Notes under the pieces: generated by a model
Told to the model about the DNA's origin: nothing
Databases searched by the model: none
The model's input: only the letters and a program-made list of their open reading frames with translations
Made by a program: the position numbers and the translations under genes
In this document: in pieces, positions 16,595-25,904 of the stretch
Numbering within the stretch: the first letter of the stretch is position 1
Layout: every line of letters begins with the position of its first letter
Assembly: GCF_000284595.1 (NCBI RefSeq)
Contig: NC_017671.1
Coordinates: 591,001-655,000 of the forward strand
Length of the DNA: 64,000 bases
Direction: 5' to 3'
Origin: Stenotrophomonas maltophilia D457
Lineage (GTDB): Bacteria; Pseudomonadota; Gammaproteobacteria; Xanthomonadales; Xanthomonadaceae

Positions 16595-19500
16595 ATGCAT
16601 CAGGGTCAGAAAATGGGAAAACTGGGGGCAGTTGCACGCCGCATGTACATGGCGGTGCCGGGCTGGAATGCGCGGCTTGCACTGAAGGATTTCCTGTTCC
16701 GGAACTTCAGCTTCGCCTTTGCCAATACAAATGCCTACCGCCGATGGAAAACCTTCGGCGCAGGGCAGGAATTTGCTGTTGTCACGGCGGGCGCGCAGCA
16801 GCCGCCAGCCGCTGCCGCTCCGATCGTTGCCGAAGGCGTGAAGGTGTCCTCCGTGGCGCGTATCTACGCAGACGCCTTCGACGTCGCTGCAGGCGTGCGC
16901 GGGTCTGAGTACGTGGAGCTGGCGCCTGCGCTACAGCCACCGACCAGCCTCCGCTTCAAGACGATCGCGTTCTACCTGCCGCAGTTTCACCCCTTCGCCG
17001 AAAACGACGCATGGTGGGGCAGGGGCTTCACCGAGTGGACCAATGTGAGCAAGGCCGTGCCACAGTTCCAGGGGCATCGCCAGCCGCACCTGCCCGGTGA
17101 ACTGGGTTTCTATGACCTGCGCTTGATCGATGTGCTCAAGCGCCAGGCCGAGCTTGCCAAGCTGTACGGCGTTCACGGCTTCTGCTTCCACCATTACTGG
17201 TTCTCCGGTCATCGACTGATGGAGCGGCCGGTGGACCAGCTGCTCGCGCATCCGGAGATTGACCTGCCGTTCTGCATCTGCTGGGCCAACGAGAATTGGA
17301 CCCGGCGCTGGGATGGGCATGAAAACGATGTGCTGATTGGTCAGAACTACACGGCTGACAACGACATCGCGTTCATTCGTGATGCGATGCCGTACCTGTC
17401 TGATTCGCGGTATATCCGCATCGATGGTCGGCCGTTGCTTATCATCTACCGGCCATCGCTGCTTCCCGATGCCCGCAAGTCGCTGGATGTCTGGCGCGGC
17501 TATGCGCGTGAGCAGGGCCTTGGCGAGCTGTTCATCGCCATGGTCCAGTTCGACGTCGATGATCCGCGCACGTACGGCTTCGATGCAGCCCTCGAGTTCC
17601 CGCCGCACAAGGTGGCGCGTGGCCTGTCCAGCATCAACCACACGCTGGACATCGCCAACCCGCGTTATGAAGGCTACGTGGTCGACTACCGCGAGATGGC
17701 CGAACGTTCCAGGAACTGGCCGGAAGAAGACTATCCGCTGTTCAAGGGGGTTACGCCACGCTGGGACAATGAAGCGCGAAAGCCGGGGCGCGGCTACACG
17801 TTCGCCCATTCCTCGCCGAGCGAGTACCAGCGCTGGCTGGAATCGGCGGGCGAGTTCGCACTGGCCAAACCTGTGCGTGGCGAGAGCGTGGTCTTCATCA
17901 ACGCCTGGAACGAGTGGGCCGAAGGCGCCCATCTGGAACCGGACCGTTACTACGGTTATGCCTTCCTGCAGGCGACGCGCAATGTCACCGCCGGCACGGC
18001 GAAGCCGCGTGTCGCACTGATTTCCCATGATGCGCACCCGCATGGCGCGCAGTACCTCGCGCTCAACATGGCACGCAAGATGACGGCCGGCCTGGGACTG
18101 GACGTGCATGTCGTGCTGCTCGAAGACGGCCGCCTGCACAGCCAGTTCGCCGAGTGCTCCACGGTCCACCTGCTGGGCGACCGGGATCCAGCGGTGCTGG
18201 CCAATGAACTACGCCAGCTGGGCGTGCGCTCGGTGCTTGCCAATACGGCGGTCAGCGGCCGCATCGTGCAGGCGTTGGGTGATGCAGGTCTTACCGTGGT
18301 GTCGATGATCCACGAGCTGCCGGGTGTCATCCAGAGCTACGGCCTGCAGCCTGCACTGGCGGACATTTCCCGTGTGGCCAAGCGCATCGTCGTCGCCTCG
18401 GACGCAGTACGCGAAGGTTTGCAGCCCTTCCTCGACCCGGCAGGGCAGGCCAAGGTAACCAAGCTGCCGCAGGGGCTGTTTGCAGCCAACCGCCATCGCG
18501 GGAAGCGCAATCGAGACGCTGCGCGCGCAGCGCTGCGGCAGCGCTTGGGTCTCAAATCCACGGACAGGATCGTGTTGTCGGTGGGCTACGCCGATGCGCG
18601 TAAGGGTGTCGACCTGCTGGCCGAGGCGTTCACCAGCGCATTCGCCCAGCGACCTGATGTCCACGTCGTTTGGGTCGGTCACCGTGAAGAGGCTGCGTGT
18701 GAGGCCGCGGAAAAGGTGCTCCGCCGCCATGGCATGCTGGAGCGGTTTCACTTCGCCGGTCTCGACTTTGACACCGATGACTACTACGCAGGCGCTGACA
18801 TCTACGCGCTCGCGTCGCGGGAAGATCCTTTCCCATCCGTCGTGCTGGAGGCCTTGTCTGTCGAGCTGCCGGTCGTCGCATTCGCAGGCACGGGGGGCGG
18901 TGCGGACCTCGTGGCCCAGCACCAGGCGGGCGTGGTCGTGCCGGCACTGGACGCCGTCGCCTATGGTGGCGCCTTGGCGCGTCTGCTCGATGAGGATTCG
19001 GTGCGAGCAACGGCAGGCGAAGCCGGACGACGCCTCGTCAATGCCGACTTCTCCTTCCGCAGCTACCTGCTGGACTTGCTGGATCTGGCCGGGCATCGCA
19101 TTCCGCGTGTCTCGGTGGTAGTGCCGAACTACAACTACGCCCACTACCTGGAAGAGCGTCTGGCGTCGGTGTACGGGCAGGACTTCCCCCTGTATGAGGT
19201 CATCATCCTGGATGACGCCTCATCGGATGGGAGCCTGGCAGAACTCGAACGCCTCTGGCCAACATTTGATCCGGAGCCGCGCCTTGAGGCGTCGTCGGAC
19301 AACAGCGGGTCGGTCTTCCGCCAGTGGATGAAGGGCGTGAGCCTGGCGCGCGGCGAGTACGTCTGGATCGCCGAGGCCGACGATCTTTCCAAGCCAGCAT
19401 TCCTGCGCTCGCTGGTGGACCTGCTCGAGTCCAACCCCCGCTCGGTGATGGCGTTCTCGCAGTCGGAGCAGATCGACGAGTTCGGCGAGGTGATGGCTGG

Positions 19501-19963
19501 CGACTATCTGGAATACACCAATGATCTCTCGCGTGATCGCTGGCGCAGCAGCTATTCGGGGATGGGTTCCGAAGAAGTTGAAGCCGGTCTGGCTGTTAAG
19601 AACACCCTGCCCAACGTCAGCGCCGTGCTGTTCCGTCGCGAGGCGCTGCTGCGCGTGATGCAGGAGCACATCGAAGAGATCACTCAGTATCGGATCGCGG
19701 GCGACTGGCTGGTCTACCTGCTATTGCTGCGCGATGGCGGCCTCAGCTTCAATGCGGAATCGCTCAACCAGCACCGCCGCCATGGCAACAGCGTGACCAT
19801 CGGCTCCAAAGCGCAGGGTCACCTGGATGAAATCCGCAGCCTGCATGCCCACGCCCAGCGGCTTTTCCCGTTGAGCGCAGCCACGCGGAGCGCGGCCGCG
19901 GCATACGAAGACAAGCTGCGCACCCACTTCGGGTTGCGGAACCATTCAGCTGGGACGGAGTGA
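16595..19963 (+). CDS. Three-domain glycosyltransferase: WbsX/GH99-like + GT4 + GT2
   Basis: 1122 residues from ATG 16595, 3 bp after the previous gene. Domain 1 (about 122-465) is the WbsX/GH99-like family (FYLPQFHPFAENDAWWGRGF, CWANENWTRRWDG, FINAWNEWAEGAHLEPD). Domain 2 (about 472-835) is a GT-B retaining transferase of GT4 type (SVGYADARKGVDLL donor loop; E-x7-E in SREDPFPSVVLEAL). Domain 3 (from about 838) is a GT-A GT2 domain (RVSVVVPNYNYAHYLEERL, DDASSDGS, WIAEADDL). No membrane segment or signal peptide, so it probably works on the cytoplasmic face on the undecaprenyl-linked chain. As the only large polymerising enzyme in the island it could build most of the repeat unit. Donor sugars cannot be predicted from sequence. 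Confidence 0.88.
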   Translation: MHQGQKMGKLGAVARRMYMAVPGWNARLALKDFLFRNFSFAFANTNAYRRWKTFGAGQEFAVVTAGAQQPPAAAAPIVAEGVKVSSVARIYADAFDVAAGVRGSEYVELAPALQPPTSLRFKTIAFYLPQFHPFAENDAWWGRGFTEWTNVSKAVPQFQGHRQPHLPGELGFYDLRLIDVLKRQAELAKLYGVHGFCFHHYWFSGHRLMERPVDQLLAHPEIDLPFCICWANENWTRRWDGHENDVLIGQNYTADNDIAFIRDAMPYLSDSRYIRIDGRPLLIIYRPSLLPDARKSLDVWRGYAREQGLGELFIAMVQFDVDDPRTYGFDAALEFPPHKVARGLSSINHTLDIANPRYEGYVVDYREMAERSRNWPEEDYPLFKGVTPRWDNEARKPGRGYTFAHSSPSEYQRWLESAGEFALAKPVRGESVVFINAWNEWAEGAHLEPDRYYGYAFLQATRNVTAGTAKPRVALISHDAHPHGAQYLALNMARKMTAGLGLDVHVVLLEDGRLHSQFAECSTVHLLGDRDPAVLANELRQLGVRSVLANTAVSGRIVQALGDAGLTVVSMIHELPGVIQSYGLQPALADISRVAKRIVVASDAVREGLQPFLDPAGQAKVTKLPQGLFAANRHRGKRNRDAARAALRQRLGLKSTDRIVLSVGYADARKGVDLLAEAFTSAFAQRPDVHVVWVGHREEAACEAAEKVLRRHGMLERFHFAGLDFDTDDYYAGADIYALASREDPFPSVVLEALSVELPVVAFAGTGGGADLVAQHQAGVVVPALDAVAYGGALARLLDEDSVRATAGEAGRRLVNADFSFRSYLLDLLDLAGHRIPRVSVVVPNYNYAHYLEERLASVYGQDFPLYEVIILDDASSDGSLAELERLWPTFDPEPRLEASSDNSGSVFRQWMKGVSLARGEYVWIAEADDLSKPAFLRSLVDLLESNPRSVMAFSQSEQIDEFGEVMAGDYLEYTNDLSRDRWRSSYSGMGSEEVEAGLAVKNTLPNVSAVLFRREALLRVMQEHIEEITQYRIAGDWLVYLLLLRDGGLSFNAESLNQHRRHGNSVTIGSKAQGHLDEIRSLHAHAQRLFPLSAATRSAAAAYEDKLRTHFGLRNHSAGTE

Positions 19964-19967
19964 TTGC

Positions 19968-20888
19968 ATGAGCGCGTTGGTCATCGGTGGCAATGGTTTC
20001 ATCGGTTCACGACTCGTCGCCGCGCTGCGTACGCGTGGTGAAGAGACGGCGGTGCTGGATCGCTTCCCTGCCCGCACGGACATGGACTGGGCTGGTGTGC
20101 GCTACTTTCAGGGCGATTTCCACGACGCTGATGTACTGGAGCAGGCGCTGCAGGATGTCGATTCCGTGTACCACCTCGCCAGCTGCACTGTGCCGAGCAC
20201 TGCTGATGCTGATCCGATCGCTGATATCGAAGGCAATCTAATCGGTACCCACCGTTTGCTGGAGGCAATGCGCGTACGGGGCGTGCGTAGGCTCTGCTAC
20301 TTTTCCTCTGGAGGAACGGTGTATGGCAACCCCGACACCCTTCCCGTTCCCGAAACGCACGCGCTGCGACCGATTTCCTCCTACGGCATCGTAAAGGTCG
20401 CCATCGAGCACTATCTGACGATGTTCCAACGTCAGGGTTGGCTGGATCCGGTGATCATCCGCCCCTCAAATCCCTACGGGCCAGGGCAGTCCACGCGCGG
20501 GATCCAGGGCGCAGTGGCTGTATTCCTGGGACGCGCGCTGGCAGGATTGCCAGTCGAGATATGGGGTGACGGGGAAACCGTCCGAGACTACGTGTTCATC
20601 GACGACCTCATCGATCTTGCGCTGTTGGCAACGGAGTCCGGAAGGACAGGAGTATTCAACGCGGCCTCTGGTAATGGCATCAGTCTGAACGAGCTCTGCG
20701 CGGCAATTCGGGTAGCTTCGGGCAGGGCATTGCCTGTGCAGTACAAGCCTGGTCGCACGTTTGATGTGCGATCCATTGTTCTCGACGTCCAGCGCGCCAA
20801 GCAGTTGCTGGGCTGGACACCAAAGATCGCGCTGGCGGAGGGGTTGATCCTCGCCTGGCGAAGCATGCAGGACGCGACGGGCAGCTAG
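19968..20888 (+). CDS. NAD-dependent nucleotide-sugar epimerase/dehydratase
   Basis: 306 residues from ATG 19968, 4 bp after the glycosyltransferase. Extended short-chain dehydrogenase: Rossmann motif GGNGFIG (7-13), catalytic SSGG...SYGIVK (Y-x3-K), RPSNPYGPGQ and RDYVFIDDL substrate-binding segments. Closest by eye to the UDP-glucose 4-epimerase/GalE-like branch, but dehydratases and 4-ketoreductases of dTDP-sugars share these motifs. Probably supplies a donor sugar for the upstream glycosyltransferase. It is the last gene of the tight wzm operon; 206 bp without a gene follow. Confidence 0.88.
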   Translation: MSALVIGGNGFIGSRLVAALRTRGEETAVLDRFPARTDMDWAGVRYFQGDFHDADVLEQALQDVDSVYHLASCTVPSTADADPIADIEGNLIGTHRLLEAMRVRGVRRLCYFSSGGTVYGNPDTLPVPETHALRPISSYGIVKVAIEHYLTMFQRQGWLDPVIIRPSNPYGPGQSTRGIQGAVAVFLGRALAGLPVEIWGDGETVRDYVFIDDLIDLALLATESGRTGVFNAASGNGISLNELCAAIRVASGRALPVQYKPGRTFDVRSIVLDVQRAKQLLGWTPKIALAEGLILAWRSMQDATGS

Positions 20889-21094
20889 ATTCGCTTGAAT
20901 CTCCGCGACGGCGTCGCACGGAGACGCAGGTGAATGTGCCCAGCAAGCAGTCGTGTGGCTTCATCGAACACAACTCAGTGTGAACTGAATCTGGCCTCCA
21001 GTCCTCGTATCGCTCGTCTTCAAGTGCGATTCCCTTCCCAACTGCAGTCTCGACGAGCGAGTCTGCGGAATTTTTCGAGTATCGGCACAAAGGA

Positions 21095-22402
21095 ATGAGC
21101 AGAACAGCGTCCTCCCAAACGAGTCACTTCCCGCTGATAGTGGCTATCTGCGCCGCCCTCGGACTATTCGTGTACGTGGCGACTGCCATGATTTCACCTC
21201 TCAACGGCGAGGATTTCGCATTGACGCGGGATATGGCCGGCGTTGCGCCGATGGATCGTTTCGGCTGGATCATTGAACGTTCGTCGGCACAGATTACGCA
21301 GTGGAACGCACGGCTTGGAGAACAGCTCGCAATCCTCTGGCTGAGCGTACCTCGAATCTACTTCGTCCTGGCGACGACAGCCTCGCTGCTGTTCTTCTGT
21401 GCCGTGGTTGCCGTGTATGGGCGCAGGCAAACGGATCGCGATTCGTTCCTCCATGGCTCAATCTACGCGCTGGCGATGCTCTGGTTGTTCTGGCCGGGTT
21501 ACGAAGTTTTTTTCTGGACGACGGCCCAAGCGGCCTACTTCCAGCCGATGATTCTCACCCTTCTGTTGATGTCCTTTTACTTTACCGCCGAGGCGACGCA
21601 GAAGCTTGGTGAATCGAACCTCCGCTGTCTTGTTGCGGTCGTACTGGCGTGCCTTGTTGGCCTTTCGTTCGAGAACGTACCGCCTGCGCTGGGTGCGGGA
21701 ATGGGGCTGGTACTTCTGCTGAGCGGAAGGGCTCGCTGGCGAATACGCGCAATTGTTCCCATCATCGCACTCGCCGCTGCGTGGGGAGTGTTGATGCTGG
21801 CGCCCTCCACAGCAATCCGTCGTGCCGCATACGCAGCCATGTATCCAGCCAACCTCGGTGTTGGTCACGTGCTTGAGCGGTCCCATAGTGTTTTTGGCAC
21901 GTTGGTGAGTACAGGCTGGCTGCTCGTGTTGGCAGGGACGGCGGCTAGCGTTTACCTGTGGCGCGTGCACGGATGGCGGCAGCAGGTGGTGCTGGCGTGG
22001 ACGGTGTCCTCTCTCACTGTGCTCAGTGTCATTGCCGCGCCCTACACGGAGCCTCGTGCCTTTATTGTTCCGTGGGCAATCTGGTACATGCTCGTTGTCG
22101 CCGCTGTCATTCGACTGGTGTCGATCAGTTGGTTCCGCTCGGGTGCAGCGATTGTAGCCGTTGCCAGTCTTTACCTTCCGCTGCAGGCGAATCTCTCATA
22201 TGTTGAGTTTGCGCGCAGCCTGGAAGAGAGAGATTCCTACATACGAATCATGTCTAGGACCGAGCGCTGCCAGCAAGGCATTGATGTCGGGCATGCTACT
22301 AAAGCATATTCTTATAAGTATCTGAACAGTCGCGAAGCCTGGTTCGTCGCAAATCCTGCTTACGTAAGCGCCTACTACGGTTGCAAGGTGCTGCCGCAAT
22401 GA
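21095..22402 (+). CDS. Polytopic membrane protein, candidate GtrC-type O-antigen glycosyltransferase
   Basis: 435 residues from ATG 21095. About 10 hydrophobic segments, starting with FPLIVAICAALGLFVYVATAM; the first periplasmic loop contains NGEDFALTRD and WNARLGEQ, and a later loop WTTAQAAYFQPM, a pattern I associate with DUF6056-like GT-C proteins. The next two genes are GtrA and GtrB, each overlapping the previous one by 4 bp, so this is most likely the specific transferase that adds a side-branch sugar to the O-antigen in the periplasm from an undecaprenyl-phosphate sugar. Base composition is visibly more AT-rich than its neighbours, suggesting separate acquisition. The sugar cannot be deduced. 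Confidence 0.75.
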   Translation: MSRTASSQTSHFPLIVAICAALGLFVYVATAMISPLNGEDFALTRDMAGVAPMDRFGWIIERSSAQITQWNARLGEQLAILWLSVPRIYFVLATTASLLFFCAVVAVYGRRQTDRDSFLHGSIYALAMLWLFWPGYEVFFWTTAQAAYFQPMILTLLLMSFYFTAEATQKLGESNLRCLVAVVLACLVGLSFENVPPALGAGMGLVLLLSGRARWRIRAIVPIIALAAAWGVLMLAPSTAIRRAAYAAMYPANLGVGHVLERSHSVFGTLVSTGWLLVLAGTAASVYLWRVHGWRQQVVLAWTVSSLTVLSVIAAPYTEPRAFIVPWAIWYMLVVAAVIRLVSISWFRSGAAIVAVASLYLPLQANLSYVEFARSLEERDSYIRIMSRTERCQQGIDVGHATKAYSYKYLNSREAWFVANPAYVSAYYGCKVLPQ

Positions 22403-22770
22403 GCAGTCGCCGATGGATGCCATTCCTGCGATATGCGGTCACTGGTGGCCTGAATACTGCCGTGCACTGGATGATATTTGTGCTTCTGGTATGGCTGGGT
22501 AACCCACAGTCCATCTCCAACCTCTGCGCGTTCCTGGTGGCGGTCACATTGTCTTTCTTCCTGAATGCTCAGTGGACATTCAAGGCCCGGACCAGCATCA
22601 AGCGGTATGTGGTGATGGTTCTGACAATGGGGACGCTCAGCTTCGTTCTGGGTGCCGTCGCAGATGCGCTCTCACTGCATCCGATCGTTACAATGGTCGG
22701 GTTTTCTGCCGTAAGCTTGGTGATTGGTTACCTTATTGCAAAGTTCATTGTTTTCCGGGAGGTCCCTTGA
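22399..22770 (+). CDS. gtrA: GtrA-family membrane protein (lipid-linked sugar flippase)
   Basis: 123 residues from ATG 22399 (ATGA overlap with the upstream stop). Four membrane helices with the GtrA signature order: [53 protein letters not shown] and [20 protein letters not shown]. GtrA-type proteins are thought to flip undecaprenyl-phosphate-glucose to the periplasmic side. The next gene, gtrB, starts with TTG inside this stop codon (TTGA). Confidence 0.92.
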   Translation: MSSRRWMPFLRYAVTGGLNTAVHWMIFVLLVWLGNPQSISNLCAFLVAVTLSFFLNAQWTFKARTSIKRYVVMVLTMGTLSFVLGAVADALSLHPIVTMVGFSAVSLVIGYLIAKFIVFREVP

Positions 22771-23702
22771 AAATCAGTCTTGTCATACCGGTCTTCAATG
22801 AACAAGAGGCCATCCCCATCTTTTACCGGGCGGTGCAGATGCTGCCTGGACTTGAGGGGCATGATCTCGAGCTTGTTTTTGTAAATGACGGCAGCTCCGA
22901 TGGAACCGAGTCGGTCATCACTGCGCTGGCGGCGGCGGATCCCAAAGTCACGCTGATCAATTTCTCGCGTAATTTCGGTAAAGAACCAGCATTGCTGGCT
23001 GGCATACACGCAGCGCGTGGCGATGTCGTCATCCCGATGGATGTCGATCTCCAGGATCCACTGGAGTTGCTTCCCGCCATGGTCGAAAAGTTCAAGGCAG
23101 GTGCCGATGTTGTACTCGCACGGCGCGTTGATCGCGGTAGCGATGGCTTCCTCAAGCGAAACAGTGCCAACTGGTTCTACAAATTGATCAATGCGATTTC
23201 AGAAAGTCCTGTAGAGGCAAACGTTGGTGACTTCCGCCTGATGTCCAGGCCTGTCGTTGAAGCGATCAAGCAACTGCCCGAGAACCGGCTGTTCATGAAG
23301 GGCTTGTTGAGTTGGGTTGGCTTTTCAACCGACTTTGTCGACTACTCACGACCCGAGCGCTCTGCCGGTGTCTCGAAGTTCAATGGTTGGAAGCTGTGGA
23401 ATTTTGCGCTTGAGGGAATCACCTCGTTCAGTAGCGCGCCGTTGCGCGTGTGGACGTACGTCGGCAGCACGATTGGATTTTTCTCGATTGCCTACGGGGT
23501 CTGGATTGTGATCGACAAGCTGCTGCATGGGAACGCAGTGCAGGGTTACTCCTCTTTGATTGCAGCCATTCTCTTTCTCGGTGCCGTCCAGTTGATTGGA
23601 ATTGGCGTCCTCGGTGAGTACATCGGGCGTATCTATTCCGAGGTGAAGCGTCGTCCCCGCTACATCGTCCGCAGCACAGTGCAGCATGAGAAGAAGGACT
23701 GA
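22767..23702 (+). CDS. gtrB: Bactoprenol glycosyltransferase GtrB (GT2)
   Basis: 311 residues from a TTG at 22767 ([16 protein letters not shown]). Transfers glucose (or a related sugar) from a UDP-donor to undecaprenyl phosphate. GT-A/GT2 core with [25 protein letters not shown], and MDVDLQDP as the metal-binding region; two C-terminal membrane helices ([37 protein letters not shown]) and the [15 protein letters not shown] ending typical of YfdH/DPM1-like bacterial enzymes. Forms the gtr triplet with the two genes before it. The TTG start is supported by frame overlap and by the conserved N-terminus; no in-frame ATG lies near. Confidence 0.93.
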   Translation: MKISLVIPVFNEQEAIPIFYRAVQMLPGLEGHDLELVFVNDGSSDGTESVITALAAADPKVTLINFSRNFGKEPALLAGIHAARGDVVIPMDVDLQDPLELLPAMVEKFKAGADVVLARRVDRGSDGFLKRNSANWFYKLINAISESPVEANVGDFRLMSRPVVEAIKQLPENRLFMKGLLSWVGFSTDFVDYSRPERSAGVSKFNGWKLWNFALEGITSFSSAPLRVWTYVGSTIGFFSIAYGVWIVIDKLLHGNAVQGYSSLIAAILFLGAVQLIGIGVLGEYIGRIYSEVKRRPRYIVRSTVQHEKKD

Positions 23703-23706
23703 ACGG

Positions 23707-24231
23707 ATGGAGGCTGGCGCGTACCGTATGTGGGTAGCGGGACTGTTGGTGAGCCTGGTCGGAATAGCCGGGTGCTCAGAACAGGTGCCCGAGGTGACAG
23801 TTCCGGCCGGGATGGTCCACGGCGAGCGGGCAAGCCCCTCCGCCGTCATCCAAAAGCCGCATGTCGCGCAGGGCTGCAATCTTGAGACCGTCAATGGGCA
23901 GCCCGTCGCCTCGTCACCGGTCCAGGCGTCAAACGGTCAGATTGCATTGAGTGGCTGGGTCGCGGGCCAGATCGATGATCGTGGCGAGCTGGTCGGCGAG
24001 ACTTCGCTGGTGTTTTCTGCGGGTCCCGGAACCACGGAAATTAACGTCGCCGGAGCAGATGTTCATCACCGTGAGGATGTTGCGCGTTCTCTCGGAGAGC
24101 CTGCGTTGTCCGCGGCAGGATTCGAAGCTCTCCTAGATGGATCAAAGCTGTCGCCGGGCACATACGCCCTCACGCTGAAGCGAGGCTCTTACGTATGTGC
24201 CCAACCATTCAGTCTGCAGAAGGGCAATTGA
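23707..24231 (+). CDS. Putative lipoprotein of unknown function
   Basis: 174 residues from ATG 23707, preceded by AAGAAGGA; ATGs at 23686 and 23728 are alternatives. Lipobox LVGIAGC places the lipidated Cys at residue 23. The mature part has VNGQPV...LSGWVAG...GETSLVF...HREDVARSLGEPALSAAGFEALLDGSKLSPGTYALTL, read here in pieces: a GW-containing beta-rich module with an R-x-DVA-x-LG and PGTY-L-L pattern I associate with small domains found beside O-antigen transferases. Gene starts 4 bp after gtrB, so it is probably co-expressed with the gtr set. No enzymatic motif. Function unknown; a periplasmic accessory to the GtrC-like enzyme is speculation. Confidence 0.65.
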   Translation: MEAGAYRMWVAGLLVSLVGIAGCSEQVPEVTVPAGMVHGERASPSAVIQKPHVAQGCNLETVNGQPVASSPVQASNGQIALSGWVAGQIDDRGELVGETSLVFSAGPGTTEINVAGADVHHREDVARSLGEPALSAAGFEALLDGSKLSPGTYALTLKRGSYVCAQPFSLQKGN

Positions 24232-24566
24232 AGTCTGATCCTGCACGCTCCGCGGGCCACTTCCTGCACAGCGGATTCACTTGTTTCATGAGGTTCGCGT
24301 GAGCCTGCCCCCGCGCAGCTTGTCGTACAGACGTTGGCCAGGTACCTCCACGAAGTAATATGTGAAAGCTGCCGTCACTACCACGCAGGCGAGCGTGACC
24401 AAAGCTGCAGTGGCAAATGCGAGTCCACCGTGTCCGATGTGCGCATCTATTTGCGCGTAGATGCCATGCATCTGCAGGAGTTGGATCAGCGGGAACTGCA
24501 CCAGATAGGTGCTGTAGCTTACAAGGCCAAGCCAGCGGGTTACCTTGTTGTCGAGCCATCGCGGGA

Positions 24567-24570
24567 AACC
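24567..24570. repeat. Target-site duplication AACC (left) of the IS3-family element
   Basis: Matches AACC at 28301-28304 directly outside the other terminal repeat; one copy belongs to the acyltransferase gene. Confidence 0.88.
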
Positions 24571-24599
24571 TGACCTGCCCCCTTTCTCAGGGCCACTAG

Positions 24600-25038
24600 C
24601 TACTTAGTAGAGTCCAGGTTGGGGAGCATACCGCTCCGGTGGGTCAGGTTTCGATCAGCGGTCGAACCAGTCAAGGCACCTTCGTTGCGCAGCGCGGCGG
24701 CGAACTCGGCAGGCGTGCATTTGGGCAGTGAGCTGTGCGGACGCACCTCGTTGTAGTCCTTGCGCCAGATGGCGATTACCGCCCGTGCGTGCTCGAGCGA
24801 GATAAACCAGTTTTCGTTCAAGCATTCGTCCCGGAACTTGCCGTTGAAGCTCTCCACATAGGCGTTCTGCGTGGGTTTCCCTGGCTGGGTCAGCACAAGC
24901 GTCACGCCGTTGGCGGTCGCCCACTGGTCCAGCGCCCGGCCGGTAAACTCGGGTCCCTGGTCGGTCCTGATCGCCGCGGGGTAGCCGCGGAAACGGCATA
25001 CCGCATCCAGGATGTCGGCCACGTTCTGGCCATTTATC
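24600..25038 (-). pseudogene. IS3-family transposase OrfB, 3' fragment
   Basis: C-terminal half of the DDE (rve) integrase domain, read from the IS21 insertion point: NGQNVADILDAVCRFRGYP, then the second catalytic Asp in IRTDQGPEFTG and the catalytic Glu in ENAYVESFNGKFRDECLNE-like context (NAYVESFNGKFRDECLN), then RPHSSLPKCTPAEFA. It ends at the TAG complementary to 24600-24602, inside the terminal repeat. The first catalytic Asp lies on the other fragment, so neither piece can be active alone. Confidence 0.88.
25031..25038. repeat. Target-site duplication CATTTATC (left) of the IS21-family element
   Basis: Identical 8-bp sequence at 27507-27514 on the other side; 8 bp is within the range known for the IS21 family. 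Confidence 0.9.
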
Positions 25039-25112
25039 TGTTGGCGCGCACTTAAAACTGACCCAGGCTGCGCGTTGAACTTTGACCCACCCGGTGTACG
25101 GGGCTGAGGGTA

Positions 25113-25904
25113 TCAGTTGGTGGTCTGGGTGGTGGCCTCCTTTGCCCTGATTCTGGCTTTGGTCTTGTTGGCGGCGGTGCTGTTGCGCAGCCGCCAGGAG
25201 TCGTTGCCGGTCTCCAGGATGTGGCAGTGGTGGGTGATGCGATCCAGCAGCGCGGTGGTCATCTTGGCGTCGCCGAACACCTGACCCCATTCGGAGAAGG
25301 CCAAGTTGGTGGTGATGGCGAGGCTGGTGCGCTCGTAGAGCTTGCTGATCAGGTGGAACAGCAGCGCGCCGCCTGAGGGGGTGAACGGCAGGTAGCCCAG
25401 TTCATCGAGGATGACCAGGTCGGCATAGGTCAGGCGCAGGGCGATCTGCCCGGCCTTGCCCTGGGCCTGTTCCTTCTCCAGCGCATTGACCAGTTCGATG
25501 GTGGAGAAGAAGCGCACGCGCAGGCGATGCTGGCGCACGGCCTGGATGCCGATGGCGGTGGCCAGGTGGGTCTTGCCGGTGCCCGGTCCACCGACAAGGA
25601 CGACGTTCTCGGGGGTGTGGATGAAGTCACCCTGGTGGAGTCGTTCGACCAGTGCGCGATCAACGGGACTGGCCGCGAAGTCGAACCCGAGCAGGTCACG
25701 ATGGACGGGGAAACGTGCGGCCTTCATCTGGTTGGCCTGGGCACGAACCTGCCGTTCGGCGGACTCGGCCTGCAGCAGTTCGGCCATCCAGTGTTCGGGC
25801 TCCATGGTGTGCAGGCGCATCTTGGCCAGCAGTTCGGGCCACTGGCTGGCCATGCCGTGCAGCTTGAGCTGCTGCATGCGCAGCGGCAGGTCAGGCGTCG
25901 ACAT
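25113..25904 (-). CDS. istB: IS21-family helper ATPase IstB
   Basis: 263 residues. AAA+ ATPase related to DnaC that assembles on target DNA and activates the IstA transposase. Walker [13 protein letters not shown] (about 103-114), Walker [13 protein letters not shown], sensor [15 protein letters not shown], and the C-terminal [20 protein letters not shown] segment. Its start overlaps the istA end by 14 bp, a usual arrangement of translational coupling. Full length for the family and apparently intact. Confidence 0.95.
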   Translation of the reverse strand: MSTPDLPLRMQQLKLHGMASQWPELLAKMRLHTMEPEHWMAELLQAESAERQVRAQANQMKAARFPVHRDLLGFDFAASPVDRALVERLHQGDFIHTPENVVLVGGPGTGKTHLATAIGIQAVRQHRLRVRFFSTIELVNALEKEQAQGKAGQIALRLTYADLVILDELGYLPFTPSGGALLFHLISKLYERTSLAITTNLAFSEWGQVFGDAKMTTALLDRITHHCHILETGNDSWRLRNSTAANKTKARIRAKEATTQTTN

